Positions 1 through 5,223 of a DNA stretch of 11,039 bases are shown here, piece after piece. Source of the DNA: Kingella sp. (in: b-proteobacteria) (GTDB taxonomy: Bacteria; Pseudomonadota; Gammaproteobacteria; Burkholderiales; Neisseriaceae); assembly GCF_030527935.1 (NCBI RefSeq), contig NZ_JAUMZV010000060.1, forward strand, positions 1 through 11,039. Direction: 5' to 3'. The notes below the pieces were generated by a model. The model saw only the letters and a list, made by a program, of their open reading frames with translations. It was not told the origin of the DNA and did no database searches. A program made the translations under genes and the position numbers. The first letter of the stretch is position 1. Each line of letters opens with the position of its first letter.

Positions 1-53
1 AACCTGTGTTTGGGTTTCGGCTGTCGAAGGAAAGGCTTTTTTGCAAAGGTCTC
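1..53. mobile_element. Terminal fragment of an IS1106-like (IS5 family) element
   Basis: Read on the minus strand, positions 53 to 39 are GAGACCTTTGCAAAA, which I recall as the terminal inverted repeat of IS1106-type elements in Neisseria. The adjoining bases (CGACAGCCGAAACCCAAACA on the minus strand) also match my memory of the non-coding end of those elements. Only this end is inside the window; the transposase, if present, lies beyond the left edge. It could also be a decayed remnant. The assignment rests on memory of the repeat, not on a search. Confidence 0.6.
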
Positions 54-130
54 AATTTGATGGCGTATGCAGCACGGTTTGATGGGGGCGGTGTTTGGAT
101 GATTTAGCCAGCTATTCAATCCACGCAAAT

Positions 131-172
131 AAGGCAGCCCTGAAACGATGATTTGGCGTTTCAGGCTGCCTT
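131..172. terminator. DUS-derived hairpin downstream of iscA
   Basis: AAGGCAGCC (131-139) pairs with GGCTGCCTT (164-172), and TGAAACG (141-147) pairs with CGTTTCA (157-163). An extra C at 140 is bulged and the loop is 9 bases. The right arm contains an exact uptake sequence (160-171); the left arm is a copy broken by one inserted C. It lies just past the iscA stop and probably ends the isc transcript, although the T-run is short on both strands. Confidence 0.6.
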
Positions 173-188
173 TTATATCCCCATGCGC

Positions 189-509
189 TTAAACGTGGAA
201 ACTTTCCCCGCAGCCGCAGCTTTCTTTTGCATTGGGGTTCTCAAATTTAAAGCCCTCTTGCAAGCCCTCTTTGGCGAAGTCCACCTGCGTGCCGTCCAAG
301 TAAACCAAACTTTTCGGGTCCACAAACACTTTCACGCCGTCCTGCTCGAACACTTGGTCTTCAGGCTGGATGTCGTCCACAAATTCCAGCGTGTAGGCCA
401 TGCCGGAGCAGCCGCTGGTTTTCACGCCGATGCGTACGCCTTCGCCTTTGCCGCGTTTGGCGATGAAATTGCGGATGTGGTCGGCGGCATTTGAGGTAAT
501 CGTAATCAT
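189..509 (-). CDS. iscA: Iron-sulfur cluster assembly protein IscA
   Basis: A 106-residue A-type carrier of the IscA/HesB family, which binds iron or [2Fe-2S]/[4Fe-4S] clusters and passes them to apo-proteins in the cytoplasm. The three expected cysteines are present: Cys34 in TSGCSGMAY, and Cys98 and Cys100 in the C-terminal SCGCGESF. Length and spacing fit IscA. The start is supported by a GAGGAAA ribosome binding site upstream of the ATG. It is the last gene of the minus-strand isc cluster, separated from iscU by five other genes, whereas in many proteobacteria iscA follows iscU directly. ErpA is a close relative, but the linkage to iscRSU favours IscA. A DUS hairpin follows the stop. Confidence 0.93.
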   Translation of the reverse strand: MITITSNAADHIRNFIAKRGKGEGVRIGVKTSGCSGMAYTLEFVDDIQPEDQVFEQDGVKVFVDPKSLVYLDGTQVDFAKEGLQEGFKFENPNAKESCGCGESFHV

Positions 510-548
510 GGTGTTTTCCTCGTGATGATGAATGAAGTTGCGGGTGGG

Positions 549-579
549 TGCAGGCTGCTTTTGGAGGGCGGCAGCCTGC
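549..579. repeat. Variant DUS (AAGCAGCCTGCA) in a 9-bp stem
   Basis: Positions 549-560 read TGCAGGCTGCTT, the complement of AAGCAGCCTGCA, which I recall as a separate Kingella uptake-sequence dialect (king3). GCAGGCTGC (550-558) pairs with GCAGCCTGC (571-579) across a 12-base loop. It lies between the SemiSWEET stop and iscA. There is no T-run on the minus strand, so it would be a weak terminator or an RNA-stabilising stem. Confidence 0.5.
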
Positions 580-590
580 GGTTTATGCGT

Positions 591-848
591 TTACAGGCTG
601 GTAAAGAATGCCACAATGCCCAGTACTACGCCTGGGAAGTTGGCAACGATAATCGGCCAGTTGCGCGGTTTTAAAAACAGACCGTATGCCACCCACAGCG
701 TGCAGTTCACGGCAGCGGCAAGCGGCTGCCACGGCGAGCCTTTCGCGCCGGCCAGATTGGCTTGGATTTGCGGGATATAGGCCACATACATGCACACGGC
801 GGTGATGGTGGCGACAACGGACAGGATTTTGATGGATTTTTCGTTCAT
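591..848 (-). CDS. SemiSWEET-type (PQ-loop) small-solute transporter
   Basis: An 85-residue inner-membrane protein with three hydrophobic segments, about 8-25, 43-59 and 65-83, the one-bundle size of bacterial SemiSWEETs, which work as dimers. The PQ-loop motif Pro26-Gln27 ends helix 1. Trp52 and Asn70 lie where SemiSWEETs carry substrate-pocket residues. Family members move sugars down a gradient; the substrate here cannot be read from the sequence. A strong ribosome binding site (GAAAGGAAAAA) precedes the ATG. It sits between the helix-hairpin-helix gene and iscA on the minus strand. A link to cluster assembly is not evident; it may simply share the transcript. Confidence 0.85.
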   Translation of the reverse strand: MNEKSIKILSVVATITAVCMYVAYIPQIQANLAGAKGSPWQPLAAAVNCTLWVAYGLFLKPRNWPIIVANFPGVVLGIVAFFTSL

Positions 849-869
849 GATTTTTCCTTTCGAGGATGG

Positions 870-1141
870 TTATAAATTTGAATGATAACAGATTTTGACA
901 GTGCAGGCTGCCTGCCGCCGCTTTGCCCAATCCACGGCAGCCTGCATGGCGGCGCGTGCCTGCGGATTGTTTTCCAGCAGGTGCTGCCGGTGAGCGCCGC
1001 GCCCTGTTGCAGCATATCGTCCACATTGGCGGCGGCGAGCTTGGCCACATCGTCCAAGCCCATTTGTTGCAGGCGTTGCAGCACGGTTTTGCCGATGCCT
1101 TTTTCGGCGAGCAGGGATTGGGTTTCTTCGGGGGTAAACAT
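870..1141 (-). pseudogene. Helix-hairpin-helix domain protein, frameshifted
   Basis: Residues 1-57 read as a small helix-hairpin-helix protein, with GIGKTVLQRLQQMGLDDVAK resembling a non-specific DNA-binding HhH, ending ...ALTGSTCWK. The frame then runs into a Pro/Arg-rich tail unlike the start and stops at 845-847, overlapping the SemiSWEET start codon. Another frame continues from the same point with a natural-looking helical tail (NNPQARAAMQAAVDWAKRR) and stops at 870-872. One extra base at the four-T run 970-973 (AAAA on the coding strand) would restore 90 residues reading CWKNNPQARAA. I recall relatives with CWKNSPQARAA here. This is therefore a one-base loss in a short homopolymer: a real mutation, a slippage-variable site or a read error. 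The precise function is unknown. Confidence 0.72.
902..946. repeat. Two DUS variants inside the HhH gene
   Basis: Positions 902-913 read TGCAGGCTGCCT (complement AGGCAGCCTGCA) and 935-946 read CGGCAGCCTGCA. They face each other and could pair as an inverted repeat. They end in CA rather than AA, so they sit between the two Kingella dialects. Both fall in the natural C-terminal coding part of the frameshifted gene (QAAC and MQAA). Confidence 0.45.
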
Positions 1142-1181
1142 GGGTTTGTTCCGTATTGGTGTCGGCAGGTTTTTTTGAGAC

Positions 1182-1193
1182 AGGCTACCTGAA
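1182..1193 (+). repeat. Eikenella-dialect DUS (AGGCTACCTGAA)
   Basis: An exact AGGCTACCTGAA lies in the 57-base gap between azoR and the HhH gene. I recall this as the Eikenella corrodens uptake-sequence dialect. It differs from the local majority form by two bases. A chance mutated Kingella copy is possible. Confidence 0.5.
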
Positions 1194-1198
1194 AACCG

Positions 1199-1825
1199 TT
1201 AGGCGGCGAAGCGGTCATACACGGCATCGATGTCGGCGCAGGCGCGTTGAACCGCTGCTTCCCGATTATCGCCCGATGTACCTTCGGCGCGGACGGTGTC
1301 CACAGAAGCGAAACCCAAGAAGCCGCCGAGCAGGGATTTCAGGTAGCTTGAAGCGAAATCCATCTGCGCCATCGGACCTGCGGAATAAACGATGCTGCTG
1401 GCTTGCAACAGCAGCACTTTGTGCGCGCCCATCAGGCCTTGCGGTGCGCCGTCTTCGCCGAAACGGAAAGTTTCGCCGGCCACGACCAGATTGTCCAGCC
1501 AGTCTTTCAGGCGGGCGGGGATGCTGAAGTTGTACATCGGATAGGCGATAACGAGACGGCGGGCGGATTTCACTTGCTTCACCACCGACATCATCCGAGC
1601 AAATAACGCTGCCTGTTCCGCATTCGGTTGCTGCCTTTGGAACACGGTGGCGATAAACATTTCCACCGCAGCCTTGTCCAACGGCTGGATGTCGGTTTCC
1701 GCCAGATTAACGGTTTGCACGCTGCCTGCAGGCAACTTGGCCAGCAGGTGGGCAACCATGCGGTTGATGGCGGACATGGATGAATGCGGATTGGGATGGG
1801 CGTTGATAATCAGGGTATCGGTCAT
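1199..1825 (-). CDS. azoR: FMN-dependent NADH-azoreductase / quinone reductase, AzoR-like
   Basis: A 208-residue flavodoxin-fold protein (E. coli AzoR is about 201). The first strand and loop, TLIINAHPNPHSSMS (residues 4-18), form the phosphate-binding region for FMN. The motif YPMYNFSIPARLKDWLDNL, near residue 100, is typical of AzoR-type enzymes, as is the later GLMGAHKVLLLQASS strand. Such enzymes reduce quinones, azo dyes and other electrophiles by two electrons using NAD(P)H, protecting cytoplasmic thiols. AAGGG upstream of the ATG supports the start. It lies in the isc transcript between the YbiI-like gene and the HhH gene. A role in oxidative or thiol stress would suit isc co-expression, but that is inference. 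Other members of the NAD(P)H-quinone reductase family remain possible. Confidence 0.8.
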   Translation of the reverse strand: MTDTLIINAHPNPHSSMSAINRMVAHLLAKLPAGSVQTVNLAETDIQPLDKAAVEMFIATVFQRQQPNAEQAALFARMMSVVKQVKSARRLVIAYPMYNFSIPARLKDWLDNLVVAGETFRFGEDGAPQGLMGAHKVLLLQASSIVYSAGPMAQMDFASSYLKSLLGGFLGFASVDTVRAEGTSGDNREAAVQRACADIDAVYDRFAA

Positions 1826-1877
1826 TTTGAAGCCCTTTCTGTAAATTGAAAAACTGGGTTGCTATGGATTTATTGGT

Positions 1878-1889
1878 TTCAGGCTGCCT
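1878..1889 (-). repeat. DUS overlapping the ybiI stop codon
   Basis: Exact AGGCAGCCTGAA on the minus strand. The TAG stop of the zinc-finger gene (1888-1890) shares its last two bases with the first AG of the uptake sequence. Confidence 0.8.
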
Positions 1890-2154
1890 ATTTCAGCTGG
1901 CTGTCCTTGCTGCCGCGCCGGTTGTAGGCAGCCTGAAAACGCTGTTGCTTGTCTGCCTCTTCTTGGCAGGCAATGCACAACTGCACGCCGGGCAGGGCGC
2001 GGCGGCGGGCTTCGGGAATCGGCTCGCCGCATTCGGCGCATTCGCGTGCGCTTTCGCCAGAGGGCAGGTTTTGCCGTGCGGTAGCCAACGCGTCGTCCAA
2101 ATTAGCATCGATTTGCGCCTGTTCCGCGCCGTCGGGTGCCCAGCCGCCGGCCAT
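1888..2154 (-). CDS. ybiI: DksA/TraR-family C4 zinc-finger protein, YbiI type
   Basis: An 88-residue protein, the same length as I recall for E. coli YbiI and matching it in layout: an acidic helical N-terminus, a C4 zinc finger (Cys39-x2-Cys42 and Cys60-x2-Cys63, with CGEPIPEARR and LPGVQLC between), and the C-terminal YNRRGSKDSQLK. It lacks the long coiled-coil of full DksA, so it may not enter the RNA polymerase secondary channel in the same way; the role of this subfamily is unsettled. The ATG begins one base after the iscU stop (TAA-C-ATG), with AAGG inside the iscU end, so translation is probably coupled to iscU. A DUS in the coding region supplies FQAAY, and the stop codon overlaps another. 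Confidence 0.88.
   Translation of the reverse strand: MAGGWAPDGAEQAQIDANLDDALATARQNLPSGESARECAECGEPIPEARRRALPGVQLCIACQEEADKQQRFQAAYNRRGSKDSQLK
1926..1937 (+). repeat. DUS inside ybiI
   Basis: Exact AGGCAGCCTGAA on the plus strand, read on the minus strand as the codons for F-Q-A-A near residue 73. With the copy at 1878-1889 it forms an inverted pair spanning the 3' end of the gene. Confidence 0.8.
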
Positions 2155-2155
2155 G

Positions 2156-2539
2156 TTAAGCGCCTTTTTTCTTTTTGTAGTCCGCCACGGCGGCTTTCAC
2201 CGCGTCTTCCGCCAAAATCGAGCAGTGGATTTTCACGGGCGGCAGTTCCAATTCTTCGGCGATTTCGCTGTTTTTAATCGCCAGCGCGTCGTCCAGGCTT
2301 TTGCCTTTCACCCATTCGGTAATCAGGCTGGATGAGGCAATGGCGGAACCGCAGCCGTAGGTTTTGAATTTGGCGTCTTCAATAATGCCTTGGTCGTTCA
2401 CTTTGATTTGCAGGCGCATCACGTCGCCGCAGGCGGGCGCGCCCACCATGCCGGTGCCGACGTCGCTGTCGTCTTTGTCGAACGTGCCGACGTTGCGGGG
2501 GTTTTCGTAATGGTCGATGACTTTGTCGCTGTATGCCAT
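2156..2539 (-). CDS. iscU: Iron-sulfur cluster scaffold IscU
   Basis: A 127-residue scaffold on which IscS-derived sulfur and iron are assembled into a [2Fe-2S] cluster. The ligands are visible: Cys37 (in GAPACGDVM, with Asp39), Cys63 (in YGCGSAIASSS) and His105-Cys106. The chaperone recognition sequence LPPVK (99-103) comes just before KIHCS, so an HscA partner is expected although hscA is outside the window. Length and numbering match E. coli IscU closely. The start has AAGGAAAC upstream. In most genomes iscU directly follows iscS; here about 1.37 kb with three other genes separates them, including an AT-rich foreign-looking one. The next gene starts one base after its stop. Confidence 0.96.
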   Translation of the reverse strand: MAYSDKVIDHYENPRNVGTFDKDDSDVGTGMVGAPACGDVMRLQIKVNDQGIIEDAKFKTYGCGSAIASSSLITEWVKGKSLDDALAIKNSEIAEELELPPVKIHCSILAEDAVKAAVADYKKKKGA

Positions 2540-2584
2540 GATGTGTTTCCTTGTATTTTTAGCGGGTTAGTAAAATTTTTGGGG

Positions 2585-2596
2585 TGCAGGCTGCTT
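2585..2596 (-). repeat. Variant DUS AAGCAGCCTGCA
   Basis: An exact second copy of the king3-type word, on the minus strand, between the small lipoprotein stop and iscU. No hairpin partner is visible nearby. Confidence 0.5.
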
Positions 2597-2603
2597 GTTG
2601 CGC

Positions 2604-2780
2604 CTACGGTTGCGGGGTCACGGTTTCCACCTTGATTTGCCCATCCAGCTGCTTGTGCGTGCGCACATAAGGCGCGGATGATTTCTGCGTGCGGGCTTCG
2701 GGGCGCGTATCCGTGTGGTCGGGCGTGGCACAGGCGGCCAGCGCGGTTGCGCCGATAATCGTTAAGAACAGGTGTTTCAT
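2604..2780 (-). CDS. Small putative lipoprotein (58 aa)
   Basis: The frame begins MKHLFLTIIGATALAACATP: a basic start, a hydrophobic stretch and a lipobox (LAAC) with Cys17 as the expected lipidation site. Signal peptidase II would leave a mature peptide of about 42 residues, polar and ending VETVTPQP, with no recognisable domain. Asp is not at position +2, so outer-membrane sorting is plausible. A possible ribosome binding site is AAAGG about 9 bases upstream, and it is part of the uptake-sequence variant AAAGGCAGCCTGCA. It lies between the 42-residue protein and iscU on the same strand. I do not recognise the family; many Neisseriaceae have tiny lipoproteins of this kind. Confidence 0.65.
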   Translation of the reverse strand: MKHLFLTIIGATALAACATPDHTDTRPEARTQKSSAPYVRTHKQLDGQIKVETVTPQP

Positions 2781-2792
2781 TGCAGGCTGCCT
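2781..2792 (-). promoter_or_regulatory. DUS variant doubling as a ribosome binding site
   Basis: AGGCAGCCTGCA on the minus strand directly abuts the lipoprotein ATG. Its first bases, preceded by AA, give AAAGG at normal Shine-Dalgarno distance. No other purine-rich site lies upstream. Confidence 0.45.
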
Positions 2793-2921
2793 TTAAATTT
2801 TGCACGCGCCGCCTTCGCAGCCGTCGTCGTTTTCGGAATCGACACCGCCTTCCACGGTAACGCCGTCAAAAATTTCAAGCAGGTTGTTGAGATTGTCCAA
2901 ATCTAAATCTCGTTCGTTCAT
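2793..2921 (-). CDS. Small acidic Cys-containing protein in the isc cluster (42 aa)
   Basis: The frame runs from ATG (2919-2921) to TAA (2793-2795), with AAGGA 9 bases upstream. The N-terminus is acidic and Leu/Asn-rich (ERDLDLDNLNNLLEIFDG) and probably helical. The C-terminus carries two cysteines in GCEGGACKI (Cys35 and Cys40, spaced CX4C). I do not recognise the family. The cysteine pair, acidity and location between iscS and iscU suggest a thiol, iron or metal-handling accessory, but that is inference. IscX, another small acidic isc protein, is longer, and I see no clear match. The good ribosome binding site and clean stop support a real gene despite its size. Confidence 0.6.
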   Translation of the reverse strand: MNERDLDLDNLNNLLEIFDGVTVEGGVDSENDDGCEGGACKI

Positions 2922-2956
2922 GGTTTTGTATCCTTGATTTTAATGTGGTGGCTTTT

Positions 2957-3007
2957 AGTTCGTCTGAAAAGGTCTTTTTGAGGTTTCAGACGACCTTTTT
3001 TGTTTTT
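2957..3007. repeat. Inverted pair of foreign-dialect DUS forming a terminator-like hairpin
   Basis: TCGTCTGAAA (2960-2969) pairs perfectly with TTTCAGACGA (2984-2993) around a 14-base loop. The right arm is part of TTCAGACGACCT (2985-2996), the complement of AGGTCGTCTGAA, which I recall as the Neisseria mucosa dialect. The left copy is AGTTCGTCTGAA, one base off. A T-run (2996-3001) follows on the plus strand, so it is terminator-like in that direction, although all nearby genes are on the minus strand. On the minus strand it lacks a T-run and may be read through. Confidence 0.75.
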
Positions 3008-3110
3008 AATGTGTGGATTGAATGGAGTGGGTTGTCAAGCCTAACGTTTCGGGTGGATTGATGGGCTTGTTAGATTTTCAATCTAGTCTACATTTTTTAT
3101 TTTCTATAGC

Positions 3111-3815
3111 TTATTTAGGTAATAGATTTAGTTCCCCAGATTGCAACATTAATTTTAAAACAAGTTTTAAAATATTTGGATGAGCTGAGAGAGATTGCAC
3201 TATTTCGCTAGGATCAACTTCTTCTCCACGTTGTTGTTTTGAAAATAAATCAATTAGCTCTGGAGACTGAAGTAATGACATCATGAACTGTACCTCCAAT
3301 GGGTCTTCTTTAAAGAATTCAGGAAATTTAAAGGAAGTTAATTTTGCAACTTCTAGGAAATGGTTGTCTGGTCTATTATTATCTCGATCAAAGTTATCGA
3401 ATGTTTGCAAAAGTTTGTTAGATAAATCTTTTAATCCTTGTGTTGAATTTTCATATTCAATATATCTTAACGATGCAATATCAAAAGGAACTTTTGCATC
3501 TTTGTCCTTAATAATGATAGTACCTGGTTTACACGCATGCCTTAATCCAAGTTCATAAAACACATTAGGATTAGGATAACTAACATCCGCAATAATATAA
3601 TCAGAATACATTATTCTTTGTACTATATCAGTTGTAATTGTCCCCATCGCTGAAACTTCATCAGCCCGTGTAACTTCGATACTAGGACGGGCTTTTAAGA
3701 TGGCTTCCTTAATCAGGTTGTCATATCTTGCCTTTAAATCTTCAGCTGTAATGGTTTGTCCGTTATGATGTTGATTTCCTATTGCCATAACAACAAAACA
3801 TGTCTTATTGGACAT
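3111..3815 (-). CDS. Nucleoside-deoxyribosyltransferase/TIR-like protein, AT-rich
   Basis: A 234-residue cytoplasmic protein, no signal or membrane segment. The first strand is CFVVMAIG (6-13). A helix follows with YDNLIKEAI (31-39), then DIVQRIMYSDYIIADVSYP (63-81) and NPNVFYELGLRHA (82-94). The pattern D-x4-D...NxNVxYELG is the signature of the nucleoside 2-deoxyribosyltransferase/TIR-like Rossmann superfamily, with Glu88 placed like the catalytic Glu that attacks N-glycosidic bonds. KVPFDIASLRYIEYE (108-122) is another recurrent element of these proteins. Residues ~150-234 form a helical, Leu-rich tail I do not recognise. Two 60-base lines counted by hand are 28-30% GC, against 67% in a counted iscS line. 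It has its own AAAGGGAG ribosome binding site. Family members can hydrolyse NAD or nucleotides in antiphage systems; that role is inferred. A housekeeping nucleosidase is the alternative. Confidence 0.7.
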   Translation of the reverse strand: MSNKTCFVVMAIGNQHHNGQTITAEDLKARYDNLIKEAILKARPSIEVTRADEVSAMGTITTDIVQRIMYSDYIIADVSYPNPNVFYELGLRHACKPGTIIIKDKDAKVPFDIASLRYIEYENSTQGLKDLSNKLLQTFDNFDRDNNRPDNHFLEVAKLTSFKFPEFFKEDPLEVQFMMSLLQSPELIDLFSKQQRGEEVDPSEIVQSLSAHPNILKLVLKLMLQSGELNLLPK

Positions 3816-3822
3816 AATTCAA

Positions 3823-3830
3823 CTCCCTTT
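3823..3830 (-). promoter_or_regulatory. Strong ribosome binding site of the TIR-like gene
   Basis: AAAGGGAG lies on the minus strand 7 bases before the ATG at 3815, which decides the start. The 90-base gap up to iscS is very AT-rich. A weak TTAAAC with TATTAT 16 bases later could be an independent promoter, but I would not rely on it. Confidence 0.6.
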
Positions 3831-3906
3831 TTTATTCACTAGTAATAAATAATATTTCCACTAAAATTTGGTTTAAGCACTCAACCTACACAATAAAGTA
3901 CAGTAA

Positions 3907-5121
3907 TCAATGCGCCGCCCATTCAATCGAGTTCAAATCAATCCCGTCTTTGAACATTTCCCACAGCGGCGACAGTTCGCGCAGTTTGCCGATTTTGGAT
4001 TTAATCAGTTCTGCTGCAAATTTAACTTCTTCTTCGGTGGTCATGCGACCGAAGGTGATGCGTAGGGATGAGTGTGCCAGTTCGTCGTTGCGGCCGAGCG
4101 CGCGCAGGACGTAGCTGGGTTCGAGCGAGGCGGAGGTGCAGGCGGAGCCGCTGGATACGGCGAGTTCTTTCACGGCCATAATCAGGCTTTCGCCTTCGAC
4201 GAAGTTGAAGCTGACGTTCAGGTTGTTCGGGGCGCGGTGTTTGAGGTCGCCGTTGATATAGACTTCTTCGATGCCTTCGATGCCTTTGAGGAAGATGTCG
4301 CGTAGTTTGCGGTAGTGCGCCATGTCTTGCTCGAGTTCTTCTTTGGCAAGGCGGAAGGCTTCGCCCATGCCAACGATTTGGTGGGTGGGCAAGGTGCCGC
4401 TGCGAAAGCCGCGCTCGTGTCCGCCGCCGTGCATTTGGGCTTCGAGGCGGACGCGGGGTTTGCGGCGGACGTACAGTGCACCGATGCCTTTGGGGCCGTA
4501 GATTTTGTGGGCAGACATGGATAGCAGGTCAATATTGCCTGCTTCCACGTCCACGGGCGTTTTGCCGCAGGCTTGGGCGGCATCCACATGGAACACGATT
4601 TTGTGTTCGCGGCAGAGTTTGCCGATGGCGGGGATGTCTTGGATGACACCGATTTCGTTGTTCACCCACATCACGGAAACCAGAATGGTGTCGGGGCGGA
4701 TGGCGGCTTTGAGCTCTTCCAAATCAATTAAGCCGTTTTCTTGCACGCCCAAATAGGTTACTTCAAAGCCTTGGCGTTCCATTTCGCGCATGGTGTCTAA
4801 CACGGCTTTGTGTTCGGTTTTGATGGTAATCAGGTGTTTGCCTTTGGTTTTGTAGAACTGGGCTGCGCCTTTGATGGCAAGGTTGTCGGATTCGGTTGCG
4901 CCACTGGTGAATATGATTTCTTTGGGGTCGGCGTTGATGAGCGCGGCGATGTTGGCGCGGGCTTCTTCTACGGCTTCTTCGGCTTCCCAGCCATAGGCAT
5001 GGCTGCTGGATGCGGGGTTGCCGAATTTATCGGTGAGATAGGGCAACATTTTTTCTAGCACGCGTGGGTCTAGCGGGGTGGTGGCGGCGTAGTCTAGGTA
5101 GATAGGGCGTTGGGTGGTCAT
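3907..5121 (-). CDS. iscS: Cysteine desulfurase IscS
   Basis: A 404-residue class V aminotransferase-fold enzyme that uses pyridoxal phosphate to convert L-cysteine to alanine, holding the sulfur as a persulfide for IscU, tRNA thiolation and other acceptors. The length equals that of E. coli IscS and key residues fall at the same numbers: His104 (KTEH), Asp180 and Gln183 (HVDAAQ), the Schiff-base Lys206 (SAHKIYGPKG) and the persulfide Cys328 (SSGSACTSASLEPS). The C-terminus NSIEWAAH resembles the IscU-contact tail. AAGGAAAC lies upstream of the ATG. It follows iscR after 101 bases containing two direct DUS. Downstream, the usual partner iscU is displaced by the AT-rich insertion. Confidence 0.97.
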   Translation of the reverse strand: MTTQRPIYLDYAATTPLDPRVLEKMLPYLTDKFGNPASSSHAYGWEAEEAVEEARANIAALINADPKEIIFTSGATESDNLAIKGAAQFYKTKGKHLITIKTEHKAVLDTMREMERQGFEVTYLGVQENGLIDLEELKAAIRPDTILVSVMWVNNEIGVIQDIPAIGKLCREHKIVFHVDAAQACGKTPVDVEAGNIDLLSMSAHKIYGPKGIGALYVRRKPRVRLEAQMHGGGHERGFRSGTLPTHQIVGMGEAFRLAKEELEQDMAHYRKLRDIFLKGIEGIEEVYINGDLKHRAPNNLNVSFNFVEGESLIMAVKELAVSSGSACTSASLEPSYVLRALGRNDELAHSSLRITFGRMTTEEEVKFAAELIKSKIGKLRELSPLWEMFKDGIDLNSIEWAAH

Positions 5122-5160
5122 GGTGTGTTTCCTTGCGGTTGTGTTATGTAAAAAGTAGAT

Positions 5161-5223
5161 TTCAGGCTGCCTTTGTGGCGTGAAGTTTTTATTCTACGCT
5201 GTTTTGCTGTTTTCAGGCTGCCT
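5161..5223 (-). repeat. Two direct DUS between iscR and iscS
   Basis: Exact minus-strand copies lie at 5161-5172 and 5212-5223. The second shares one base with the iscR stop codon (TAA, 5223-5225). Having the same orientation, they do not form a terminator, which fits read-through from iscR into iscS. Confidence 0.8.

Noticed and set aside
583..1227. A 214-residue open frame on the minus strand covering the HhH and SemiSWEET genes
   Set aside because: It is out of frame with two better genes, rich in Pro/Arg/Cys and unlike any protein. It is a shadow of GC-rich coding DNA.
113..3023. A shared 11-base word ATTCAATCCAC at 113-123 and inverted at 3013-3023
   Set aside because: An 11-base match is expected many times by chance in 11 kb, and nothing else aligns around it.
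3061..3110. A 6-bp stem TAGATT/AATCTA after the TIR-like gene as its terminator
   Set aside because: The stem is short and AT-only except for one pair, and no T-run follows on the minus strand.
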